Assembly: GCA_025201375.1 (NCBI GenBank)
Contig: JAIWZP010000042.1
Coordinates: forward strand, 186,001 to 250,000
Direction: 5' to 3'
DNA from: Gongronella butleri
Lineage: Eukaryota > Mucoromycota > Mucoromycetes > Mucorales > Cunninghamellaceae
DNA length: 64,000 nucleotides
Numbering within the stretch: the first letter of the stretch is position 1; each line of letters starts with the position of its first letter. Position numbers and translations under genes: made by a program. Shown here one piece after another: positions 46,598 to 57,509 of the stretch. Under the pieces are notes generated by a model. That model was not told the DNA's origin, did not search any database, and saw only the letters and a program-made list of their open reading frames with translations.

Positions 46598-48019
46598 TAG
46601 TACAGTATGATAGCGCGCTGCTGCGAGCATTATTGCTTGAAATAACAGAAGAATGCGCCAAGCTCTACTTCTGTATGTTCCTCCATTCGTCCATTGCGAT
46701 TACTGTAAAATGCACCAGCGGTCAGGCACATTACTGTACTGTATTTGTGGTGTACAGTATCGTATGATATGATACTTCGTACAACAGTACGTATCATAGA
46801 CATTGATCCTTTTTTACAATAGTTCTTCTTCTTCTTCTATTATATCATACAGTATCATACTTACCGGTAGACGTCGCAGCGCCTCGCAATACTGTATGAT
46901 AGGTACGTATCATCTCCTCAAAGCAAGCGACAGAATTAAAGTACGTACTTGCAGCAGCAAGAGAAGCATTCCGTTCTGCACAGGCCATAAGAAGGTGGGA
47001 GGAGATTACTGTATTGTCTTGTGAAAATCAGAAAATGGCATGCCGCATGCAAAATGCAAAAAATGCCTTAATTTTTTTTATCATACTATCACAAGTGGTT
47101 CGTTTTTCTCTTTGAGATCATGATAAAATGGAGTGAAATTCAGCGCATGCATGTGTAGTGCTCGGTGGTCGGTGCTCGCAGGCGTCGTCGTTCAGAATCC
47201 AGCCGCGAGCTAGGCGATCTTTTTTTTTTTTTTTTTTTTTTTTTTGTGGGTGGCCTTGGCGTCGATTGACGCGTATTCATGGTCACAATGGGATCTTGCA
47301 TGTGATTTTCCGACGGCTTCCATTTAATATTGTGTTCCACGTGTATCAAAAGGAGAGGTCCATGCGTGTTGGCCATTTGTTTTCTTGGAAGTGACAAGAT
47401 TTCGCTGGCTGTGGCCGAGAGGCCGACCGTCCGGCTCGGAGTGAGTGGCGGGGTCATCGTTGATAAAGAGCAGAGCATTAAGCGGATGCAATATACGCGG
47501 CTGATCAGGCTGCCCAGACAATGGCTCCAGCAAGCTTCCTTTTTGGGTGGCGACGATCGCGACTTTTGCATGTGATGAGCCTCGCCATGATAGGTGCTGC
47601 TGGGTTGAAATGGATAATTGACACCCGCCGCCTTCCATGTTGTTCCCCCTGGATCCGCAGAATCAAAAAAAAAAAAAAGAGACAGGGGAGGCATGGCACC
47701 ATCATCGATGCACGATGCTGGACATTATGCAAGCTTCTGCGCTAATCCAATGGTCCATGCCAAAAGAGACTTGTCCGCTTTGATTTTTCATATGATTGCT
47801 GCATGGTCCGTTCCATCCCAGTGTGGCGGCCGCATGGGCAAAAGCATTTTGAGTTTGGGCCCAAAACGGGAACTGAGCCGATTTGTCCTTTTCTGCTTAC
47901 AATTTTTTTCACCCATCATTGCTTCATCCTCTCGTCCTCTCTATTCCCTGGCCCACCTCTCACGGGTTGCGTAGCACTTTTCTTTCGCTTTTGCAATTTT
48001 TTTTATCATATTAATCATC
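46598..48019. other. Gene-free stretch upstream of the methyltransferase gene
   Basis: 46598-47020 continues the palindrome-rich DNA. 47219-47246 is a long T run. I recognise no gene in 47040-47940. 47900-48010 is the T-rich leader of the next gene. Confidence 0.45.
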
Positions 48020-49225
48020 ATGGTTGAAAAGACGCATACGCATCGCAAATGGCTACCACTTTCGTTATTCCCCATGCATTCGCATAAAAAGCGACACCAC
48101 AGTGCAGACAAGCACGCACTGGCTTCATCATCGGCGGCATCGTCATCCACCCCAACAGCCGATCCCGAAATACCCTGGGCAAAGCCGCCCAAAAAGGCGC
48201 CCACCCTCGTCCGCGCGCTCTTTTCCAAAGCCAAAAAGCATCCACACCTACGACGTGCAGCGTCGCTTGTCGAGGCACATCGCCATGGGCGCCGGCGCTC
48301 ATCGACATTGCATAGTTCGCGCCGCTCGTCCGCAGACACGCCTGAAGATTTGCCAACACGACGATGGAACATCCAGCGTGACTACGAGGTCGAGATTATG
48401 CAGCAAAAATACGATTTGATCAAGCTGGCCTTTGCTGGGTAAAAAAAAACAAAAAAAAAAAAGGTTAGAAATCAGGATGATGTCACTCACAATCTTGCAA
48501 AAAAAAGCGAATTTGTGCGACCTGTGGACGAATCGACGTTTCGCAAAGTGGTAGATGTTGGGTGCGGTCCGATGGGGTGGACAATGGACTTTGCAGCGAC
48601 TCACCCGGACGCGCATGTGTATGGGTTTGATTGCGTGGACATGTCACCGCAGGGGTCGACGCGGCAAATGCCTCCCAATTGCGAGCTTGTGCTGCACGAT
48701 TGCCGCAAGCCGCTGCCTTTGGACGAAGAGAGCGTGGATCTGTGTGTGTCGCGCTTTATGAATGTGACGTTGACAGCAGATGAATACCGGCAAATGATTG
48801 CGCATTGTTGGCGCGTGCTCAAGCCTGGTGGTTATTTGGAGATTCTCGAGATGGACCTGATCGTCAACAATGCGGGCCCCATTACCCATGTGTTCAATCA
48901 GCGCGCATTGAACAACGTGCAGAGCCACGGTCTGGACCCTGCGCTCGCCCGGCACCTGCGCACGTTGCTGCCGCCACCCATGGACACGACCCAGGACGCG
49001 CTCATGACCGAGGTATACAGGTCGCTGCCCATTGGCCTTTGGGGTGGTCGTCTCGGCGTGCTGTTCCGCGATGATTTGATGCATTCGCTTCAGGTCGTGG
49101 GCATCGATATGGACAATGACTCTGATCGATTTGAAAATCAACTGCACGCCGTGGAAAAAGAACTGGAAACGTACCGCAGCTACGCCAACTTTCATTTCCT
49201 GCGCGTCCAGAAACCTCCCTCTTGA
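48020..49225 (+). CDS. SAM-dependent methyltransferase
   Basis: Exons 48020-48438 and 48508-49225 join in frame to 378 aa. Residues 1-110 are basic, His/Ser-rich and unconserved. The class I methyltransferase fold begins with KVVDVGCGPMGWTMDFA (SAM-binding loop), followed by VYGFDCVDM (ribose-binding acid), LPLDEESVDLCVSR and LKPGGYLEILEMD. Large fungal families with this layout include umta/LaeA-like proteins, whose substrates are mostly unknown. No targeting signal is seen. The acceptor after seven A residues is unusual but is the one that restores frame (GG/C). It lies 316 bp upstream of the sugar transporter on the same strand, which does not imply a joint role. Confidence 0.85.
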
Positions 49226-49541
49226 AAAAAAAAATAAAATGCTTTTTTTTTCTTCTTCTTTCATTGTTCATGCACGTCCTCCCCTTTTTATTGCAAAAAG
49301 GAGATGCGCGGCGCTTGTCAACCCAAACCTTGCTTGGGGGGAAAAATCGATGATTGGCGGAGCGCCAACCTGATTTGCATGACACTGAAATGGGGGAGGG
49401 TGTCAGATGATTCACGTCGCCCGTAAAAAAAAAAAAAAAAGCTTTAAAATCGATGCTTTCTCATTGTCTTTTTTTTTCTTTTTCTTCTTCTTTTACTTAC
49501 ACCTGGTCCCCTTTTTTTTTATTCCTCCTGTTATTTATACC
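49226..49541. other. Intergenic: methyltransferase to transporter
   Basis: Short gap with A and T runs and a CT-rich leader (49460-49530) for the transporter. No gene is seen. Confidence 0.5.
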
Positions 49542-51751
49542 ATGACCGACGCAAAGACACCGTTGCTGTCGGGCCGCAAACCGCCTGTGAGTCGGCCCAA
49601 GAACCGACGTCGCCGCTCGTCTTTTGAAGCGTCGACATACAATAGCACGGCCGCCATCAACTATGTACGCGAACCCACGACGCAGGAGCGATCCGGTCCT
49701 GGTCTAACCCTTGTGCAGCTGCTTGCGCTCACAGTGTGCATGGCTGGTGTTCAATTCACGTGTAAGTTGGCTAAAAGGTGTTGGGTCGTCAATTGTCGCT
49801 CACTCGATTTTTTTTTTTACGCCAACCCCAGGGACCGTGGAGCTGTCGTAAGTTGCACAGAAGGGGTTTGAGGGGAATGGATGGGCGCAATGGTCAAATT
49901 GACCGATGCTATGGCGCTTTTTGATTGATTTTTAGCTATGGGACGCCTTATTTGTTATCATTGAACTTGTCAAAAGAGCTGACGGCGTTGGTGTGGCTCG
50001 CAGGCCCCCTGAGCGGCTTGATTGTCCAGCCGGTACGATCAAATTTGGGCCCCCAAAGAAGACATTCATGGGCGCATTCAGGGGGGCCATATCTCATCTC
50101 ATCTCGTTTTTTCTTTCTTTCTTGCATTTGATAGGTCATTGGCGCATTCAGCGACAAGTGCCAATCGCGCTTTGGCAAGCGCCGTCCATTCATTGTAGGT
50201 GCAGGGATCCTGACGTGCCTTGCCATGATCGGTGTTGCCTATGCAAAAGAAATTGGCGCGATCATGGCGCTTTGGTTGCCCAATGCCTCCAATGACGATT
50301 GGGTAAAGCCTATTGACGTGACAAAAAAGGAGCAAAAACGCGAGGGGGTGGAGCGGGGAACGGCCCTTGTGCCAAACAATGACGCATAGCAAAAGAGCCA
50401 TCCTCGATCGTTTCATCCCAATTGACCTCTTTCTTTTTTTGGGGGGGATGATGGCAATTTTAGAGTCATTTTTATGCTGTTGTCGTTGCAGTGTCGTCGT
50501 TTTACTTTTTGGACTTTACGCTGAACGCGGTGCAAGCGATTTGCCGCGCCCTGATTCTCGATATCCCGCCATTGTGGCAACAAGAACAGGCCAACGCTTG
50601 GAGCGCGCGCATGTCCAACTTATCCATGGTGATCGGGTACTTTGTGGGCTACATTGACCTTGTGCGCTTCTTCCCCTGGCTCGGCGATTCCCAAATCAAG
50701 GTCTTTTGCATTGTCGCCATGCTTGTCTTTTGCGTCACCTTGGCCATCACCTGCGTTTGCGTTCATGAAACCCCCCTGGAGACCGCTGATCAGGACAATG
50801 GGTAAGCTATTGGCCCCACGTCATCATCCTTTTATTCATTTTTTTTTTTTTTTTCGCGCGGTCACTAGACCTTGGTATCATACGTTCATCTATATTTGGC
50901 GCGCTTTTCGCTTTATGCCTCGACCCATCCAAACCTTGTGCAATACCCAATTCTTTGCTTGGATGGGGTGGTTCCCCTTTTTGTTTTACAGGTAACAAAT
51001 GACAGGTGCGCAATCACCTGGGACCCCGCATCTCATGGCTCTTTTTTTTTTTTTTTTTTTTTTTCCTTTTTGTAGCACGCAATGGGTGTCTGACATTTAT
51101 TTTGCGACGCACCCGGTCAAGGACCGGTCACGACGCGACTGGGCCGAGGGCACGCGCGCGGGATCCTTTGCGCTGCTGTGCTATTCGATTGTTTCCGTGG
51201 TGGCGGGCGTCGTGATCCCCGATTTGTCGATGAAACTCGAGCAGCGCTATACTTGGCTGTCGCTCAACAATATCTACACATTGTCCCACGTGGTGTCGGC
51301 CGTGGCGCTACTTTCGGCGTGGGTGATCCGCTCCGTCGTCGGCGCCACCATCATGTTGTCGGTCATGGGCATTTCGTGGGCCATTGTTCTCTGGATTCCG
51401 TTCTCTCTCGTTGGCGAGTACGTCAGCTATGAAGATGAACGACGCACTGCCACGGCGGCCATCACCAATGGCCAGCAATCGTCGTCTGGGTCCGTGTCAC
51501 AGCTGGAAAACAACATGGACGATTTTGACGCCGGCATGATCCTCGGCGTCCATAATATGTACATTGTCTTTCCACAATTCGCCGTTGCCATCATCTCGTC
51601 CATCATCTTTGCCCTCAATGATGCCGTGCGAAATGACGATGGACCAGAAGATAGTCAAGTTTCAAGCGTCGCGCCTGTTCTCGTCTTTGGCGGCTTCATG
51701 GCATTGATAGCCGCTGTCTTTAGCAGATACGTCGTGCGTGTCAAGCATTAG
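49542..51751 (+). CDS. SUT/SLC45-type sugar:proton symporter (MFS/GPH)
   Basis: Plasma- or vacuolar-membrane sugar transporter. Seven exons: 49542-49761, 49832-49847, 49936-50032, 50135-50302, 50464-50801, 50869-50991 and 51076-51751; 545 aa. Exon 2 is only 16 nt and encodes the WTVELS part of the first helix. About twelve hydrophobic segments are visible. The signature loop after helix 2 is GAFSDKCQSRFGKRRPFI, typical of the sucrose-transporter/SLC45 family, and helix 1 carries the VELSYGTPYLLSL pattern. Fission yeast Sut1 of this family moves maltose and sucrose; the sugar here is inferred. The cytosolic N-terminus is Arg/Ser-rich, and a Ser/Asp-rich loop lies before the eleventh helix. Confidence 0.9.
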
Positions 51752-52304
51752 TCCGTTGCATCGTTTTTGCCCTCCTCCCCTTCTCCCCCCCTTTTTTTTA
51801 TTGTCACTTGCTCAATTGAAAAAGAAACAAAGAAAAAATAAACGAGCGAAAAAAAAAAAATCAAAATTGACGTTTTGTCCGTTTTGCACGAGATCCGTGC
51901 CCATCCAGGGGCAACTTGGGTCATCTGACCCTCGATTCTGCACATTTCTCTCGCCCCTCCACTTTTTTTTTGCGATCAGAGTTTGCGAGGGTCGGAATTG
52001 CCGATGATAATTGGATGCCCATGAGTCAAAGCTACACACGCCACGCCCCAATTCCTCGAGTTGGTTTCGCGTACGACGAATTGACGCGAAAAATGCGAGT
52101 TTTTTTCTTTTTCTCTTTCTTTTTTTTATCATTCGAAATGGGGCAGACAAGAGTAATGGGGGAAATTGCCGTGCTTTTTCATCTCCCTTTCCCTTTTCTG
52201 ACACGGGAACGCTCGATCCATTGTTCAAGCCACCGACAAGACAGAGGCGATCGTCCAATCAGAGCAAAGTTTATTTGGCCGGAGCGAGAAAATGGCCCAT
52301 GCCC
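51752..52304. other. Intergenic: transporter 3' region and eIF5A upstream
   Basis: No gene is seen. A-rich and T-rich runs at 51787-51862 and 52099-52132. The region ends in a TATA box for eIF5A. Confidence 0.5.
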
Positions 52305-52310
52305 TATAAA
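52305..52310 (+). promoter_or_regulatory. TATA box of eIF5A
   Basis: TATAAA within CCCTATAAAATAAT, followed by a CT-rich initiator region (52325-52375) and then a 5' UTR intron donor (GTAAGT at 52381). Confidence 0.6.
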
Positions 52311-52564
52311 ATAATAAAAAATTTTTCGCTTTCCTTTTCTTCTTCTTTCTTTCCCTTTTATTCTTCTTTGTATAGCCAACGTAAGTAGCAGGGTGCTTGA
52401 TTTTGCATCAATTCACAAGCGTTGCTTGCTCGTTTGCCATTGGCATGACTTGCTGGCACTTTTTGCGTGCCCTTGTGCATTGCGCGACTCCCAAAAAAAG
52501 AGGAAAAAGAAAGGGCAAAACGAACGTGTCAACTCACAATTTTTACGTTTTTTTTTTAAAAAAG

Positions 52565-53244
52565 ATGTCTGACACCGAACACGACCACACCTTTGAGACT
52601 GCTGACGCTGGTTCCTCCAAGACCTTCCCCATGCAATGCTCGGCTTTGCGCAAGAACGGCCACGTCGTCATCAAGGGTCGCCCCTGCAAGATCGTCGAGA
52701 TGTCCACCTCCAAGACTGGCAAGCACGGTCACGCCAAGGTCCACTTGGTCGCCATCGATATCTTCACCGGCAAGAAGATGGAGGATCTCTCGCCCTCCAC
52801 CCACAACATGGATGTGCCCAACGTAAGCCATTGTTTTCCTTGCCAATGGGGTCTTTTTATACCCTCCCTCCTTTTTTTTTTTTTTTCTAAAATGGAGCCA
52901 TTGACCCGCCCCCCTCGTATTTTTTTTAGGTTGTCCGCAACGAATACTCGCTCATCATGATTGACGATGGTTTCCTCTCGTTGATGCTTACCGATGGCTC
53001 CACCAAGGAGGATGTCAAGCTCCCCGAGGGTGAGCTCGGCGAGAAGATGCAGGAGGAGTTCGACGAAGGCAAGGATCTCTTGGTCACCGTTGTCTCCGCC
53101 ATGGGCGAGGAGCACGCCTTGTCCTGTAAGTTTTTGAAAAAAGAAATAAGCAAGAATTCGCTTTCAATGGCAATGAAACTCGCATCACTCACCAATTTTT
53201 TTTTTTTGATTTTCTTATCAACAGTCAAGGAAGCCCCCAAATAA
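52565..53244 (+). CDS. Translation factor eIF5A (hypusinated)
   Basis: Promotes translation elongation and termination, especially at stalling motifs. Exons 52565-52822, 52930-53125 and 53225-53244 join to 157 aa, the standard length. The hypusine loop is [12 protein letters not shown], with the modified lysine expected at Lys53. Other hallmarks are [29 protein letters not shown] and [12 protein letters not shown] probable 5' UTR intron runs 52381-52564, its acceptor AG directly touching the ATG. Exon 3 holds only six codons. A strong TATA box and the 5' UTR intron fit a highly expressed gene. Confidence 0.96.
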
Positions 53245-54326
53245 ATAGGCTAGCTCAATGGACATTTGCTTGTTCTTCTCCCGCTAGGTTATCTTAGATG
53301 CATTTGTCCCTCGATTTCCGTCCCCCCCTTCCCTCCCTCCCTTTCAAAACAAAAAAAATCCAGTGCTCTCCACAGTTTGGTTCTGTGTGCTCTGTCGTTT
53401 TTTAGTAAAAACCATTTGCGCATGATTTCTTTTCGACTTTGTTTCTTTGCATGTGTATGAAACGTGCAGAGTGGCACGGACGCCAAGGCTATACGCCCAA
53501 ATGGCACATTTTTGGCAATCTCACGACCAATGCCGTGGCAATTCTCGTCCCACCTCGTGGTGGAAGCATCAAATGTATCATATGCTTTACCTTTGCGTGA
53601 GGGTGCTAAAATATGATGGCATGAAAATAGGAGAGATCAGCCACTAAGCATTGTTTTTCTTTTTTTCTTTTTTTTTTGTGGCGGCGCATCGGCGCAACCA
53701 AGAAATTTTCTTTCCCGGCACGGATGCATTGCATTGTCACCGATTAGCCCATGCGGACGCGCTTGACAAGTGAAAGCGCGTGGCTTCGAGCGCATATATC
53801 GCCATGACCGTGCATTTTGCTTGTTTTTGTTGTTTAGATCGCCGCAGTGATATGATCATGAGTCATGGACGCGCTCTGTCAGCTAAATACGTTGGTCCAA
53901 AAATGAGCGATTCGCATTGCAAGCAAACCTGTGGCGTCAAAAATCAAGCAATTCACCAAAAAGGCAGCAATCTTCTGAAAAAACGACCAAAAACGCCAGT
54001 CTTTTTTCTTTTATTGACCAATTCTGGACAGGGCTAAATTACCCCAGTCGTGGCCATTAACCCACATTTTGTTGAGGCTACTTTTTTGATCGCTCAGGTT
54101 GTAAATGGCCACAATTTCATCTTCTCTATTTTTTTTTGTACATGCCCGCTTGATGGGCGTTCACAATGCCGCGAGCCAATTGCTCTTTCCATGTCCGAAA
54201 AGTGGTTTGACGTGTAAAAATCAAGTTGGGCAGGTCAAAGGGGTGGCCCAAGCGGGATACCAATCAGAAAATGGGAAACCCGGCTTGTCAGCTGCTTCTT
54301 TCTCTTTCTTCCACCTTCTTCCCTTT
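53245..54326. other. Intergenic: eIF5A 3' region to SRP receptor beta
   Basis: No gene is recognised. The left 100 bp would carry the eIF5A 3' UTR. Around 53640-53680 is a T-rich run. Short open frames here lack any recognisable motif. Confidence 0.4.
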
Positions 54327-55314
54327 ATGCTTGATCATCCTCTTCTTATACCTGGGATCGCGCTGTCGATCGTGGCCGTCCTTATCTTTGGTAAAAGGCA
54401 GAAAACAGCAAGAAACGCGTGAACCCACGGCTTATGAGCCTGTTTTTGTTTATTAGTCGTCTTGACACTGACCAAGAAGCCAGCAAAGAACCTTGTGCTT
54501 GTGCTTGGAACGACCGACGCTGGCAAAACGTGCCTCTTCACCTTGGTATTGCCCTCTCACCTTTTTGCCCCTTTTGACGCGTGCAAGCACATTCTCACGC
54601 TTTTTCTCTATTTGTTAGCTGCGGTATGGCCAGATACGGCCGACGGTGACATCTATGAAAGAAAACGAAGGAGCGCTTGTGCTGGACAACAAGGTAAGAA
54701 ACAAAAATGGCATGCTTACCCCTTGCAATCTGTACAATTCGCACAATTGGCGGCTAAATGGGCTCATTTTTTCATGTGTTATTAATTAGACGCTGGAGGT
54801 GGTAGATATCCCTGGTCATGAGCGGTTACGCTCGCGGTACACGGACTTTCTCAATGTGGCGCGCTGCATTGTGTTTGTGGTCGACAGCACCACCGTGCAT
54901 CGCAACGTGCGCCCTGTGGCCGAATACCTGTACCACCTGTTGGCGAACCCCATTGTCCAGGCGCAAAAGATCCCCCTCCTCATCGTGTGCAACAAACAGG
55001 ACATGATCACCGCCCTGCCAAAGATCAAGGTCCAAAATTTGATCGAATCTGAGATGTAAAGCACCAAATCAGCCGCATTCTATGGTACTGACGCGCTTTT
55101 TTATCCCTTTTCCTCACTTAGCAACCGACTGCGTTCGACGAGAACCGCCGGTGTTGAGAAGCAAGGCACCGACGAGCAAGAGGCATACCTTGGCTACGAG
55201 GGCGAGGCCTTTGTGTTTGACCACGTGGACAATGTGGTGGACTTTGCCGAGGCCTCCATTTTCACCAAAAAGATCGACGACATCACTCAATGGATCCAAA
55301 ACCCTGGGCATTAG
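54327..55314 (+). CDS. SRP102: Signal recognition particle receptor subunit beta
   Basis: Membrane-anchored small GTPase that tethers the SRP receptor to the ER. Exons 54327-54390, 54457-54545, 54619-54693, 54790-55055 and 55122-55314 join to 228 aa. A single membrane segment (about residues 6-27, PLLIPGIALSIVAVLIF) precedes the GTPase domain. The P-loop is GTTDAGKT (39-46), switch II is VDIPGHERLRSRY and the guanine-specificity motif is NKQD. The end, FTKKIDDITQWIQ, matches the family's last helix. An upstream in-frame ATG at 54105 would add 74 non-conserved residues, so 54327 is preferred. Confidence 0.9.
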
Positions 55315-57509
55315 CTTCAATTTCGCATCTGTAGTAAATAAAATAGGGAAAAAGCGAACGACGCGCTCCAATCCAACGCGTGCGCCCATGGGCATGATGC
55401 ACGCACCGTGAATCTGGGGACGTGGTATCAGCTGCGCAGAACGGAAATCAATCGTGAGAGCCAGGAGCAAATGGCACTGTACAAAATGAAATGTCTTTTT
55501 AAAAAAATCACGTTTCTCAGGATACAAAGCTGAACAAATGATTAAAAATTGCCCTTCATCCACCTTAATCGATGGAGAACACTCGTCCGGTTCGAATGAG
55601 CCCTTTTCAAGTCAATGGGATGTCTGCACCACGAGCAATCGCAACCATTCGAAAATCGTGAAATTTGCCAGGGGCACCCTCGAGGATTTAAAATTCGCAA
55701 AATCAAGATGCCTCAATCACCTGCTCAATGCATTTCCCAGGAAAGCACCCCAGTTTGACGGTGAAAAAAGCAAAGAAAAAACCGAGGTTGATCAGTCAGT
55801 TTTGGAGCAAAATGCATTTTGGCAAGGCAGACTTGTCGTTTTAAAATGATTGTAGCGCCATGGAAACACGCCATGAGCGGCTTGAAAACAGCACCACGCG
55901 AAAGAAAAGAACCTGACGTGTACTCCTGCGTCGGTGATCTCAAGAAATGGTGTGCTGGGACGCGTGCTACACGCGATCAAAGTTGACCCAGCTTCTGGCT
56001 CGTTTTCGACGCGTGATATTTCGCGCCACAAGCACGGAATGCACCCTTGCCCAGAGCGTGATTCACGCGCCGCGCACGTGGCTTTCCGATGAACCCAGGA
56101 GACACGTTCTACGGCGCGTTCTCGTCAAGAAACACAGCTTTGAAGAAAACACTTCCATCGCGACTGCCAAGGAATTGGGCTAGTTGACCCCTGTTTTTTA
56201 TGCCAATTTTGCCCTCAAACCAGGCGAGGCTTCTCTTTTGTGATGATTTGAGGGCAATTGAGAGACATGATTTCAATTTTTTCAGCTGGCTCAGTTTTGT
56301 GAAAATTTACAGCTTTGCCGAGTTTGCCTGTAAAAGCTTTCCATCTGATCCCAAAGATGACACAACATTGTTTGTCGCGGCCAAGACTCGCCGAATCCAA
56401 GTTATCTTGGCAAATCGGCCGGATCATTTTTTTTGTGACACGCGAGAAGTCAGGGCAAAATGCCTTTTTTATATCAAACTCACCGATATCACAACAGAAT
56501 CACATCGGGTGGCATATGCACATTCACATTCTTTCCATAGGATGAATCATTGGGAGTCCTGACATGCTATGATTCGTGCTGTCTTTCGCCGAGCAAACGG
56601 CCAAAAACGCGCTTTGATGACGTGATTTCAGCGAGATCTTTTTTTTGAACTTGTCAACACGGCGTCAAATTTGGACCAGATGACAGCCGAGAGAGCAGCT
56701 CTTCAATGACCCGTCTTTATGGTAGTTGGTCAGTGCCATCTTTAGTGTCTTGCACAAAAATGGAGTGAAAGAGCGAGATTTATGCTACGTGCGAGCAAAT
56801 GGCAAAGGTTGGCATGGCGGCTTTTGAGAACAAGCATCGTGCGCCCCTAGTGGATGCAGGGTCGCGATCACGGCGCATGAACCGCAATCAGGGGTGCAAA
56901 ATAGGCAAGTCGAAAACAAATTTCGTTTTTACGCGATGAAATGCGCGCTGTTTTCAAATTCGCCACAATCGGGCGTGGGCGGTGTCCATGCCAAGGGAGC
57001 TGAGCAACGAAAAAGAAAAAAAAGCGTGTTCCAAAGCGTGTTTCCATTCAGAGCTAGAAATCAAGACATTGTGGCGCGCTTTAGGCGGCAGCCACTGCCC
57101 ATTGAGCGATTAGACACACGCCACTGGATCATGAGGACATGCTTTGAGAAGGATGAGGGCCATTAGGCATTGCCAAGAACCTCCTTTTAGCAAAACTCCA
57201 AGGAACATTTGCTTGTTTGCCAAAGATTGCCGATGGCGGAGTCGGCAACTTCCGAAAGTGCGCGAATTCGCTTGACGCGGCATGCCGCATTGGGCAATTC
57301 TTCAATGCGTATGGCCATGAGCCGCCGACGTGGGTTGCCAAATGGGGCCCAATTGTCCCTACAAATAGGCCCAAAGCGGTGGGAAACAGGCGAATAAAGC
57401 TGGGATCACGAATGCGACCCCGCTTTTTGTCACCACTTTTATCTTCTTTTTTCCCTTGTGTTTCCCCCCTTTCCCTTTTTTTTCTTTCTTTTCTTCAACT
57501 TGCACTATT
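55315..57509. other. Gene-free stretch with degenerate repeat relics
   Basis: 2.2 kb without a supportable gene. 56660-56720 (AAATTTGGACCAGATGA and CTCTTCAATGA) resembles the array unit at 28165-28205 (AAATTTGGACCAGGTGATGG, CTCTTCAACTG), and 56010-56030 resembles 39552-39572. The right end (57420-57500) is the pyrimidine leader of the P450 gene. Confidence 0.45.

Noticed and set aside
47140..47694. 184-aa open frame on the minus strand
   Set aside because: It crosses a T run as poly-Lys and shows no recognisable motif or splice-consistent extension.
48020..51751. Methyltransferase plus transporter as a secondary-metabolite cluster
   Set aside because: No backbone synthase is nearby and the following genes are housekeeping, so adjacency alone does not support a cluster.
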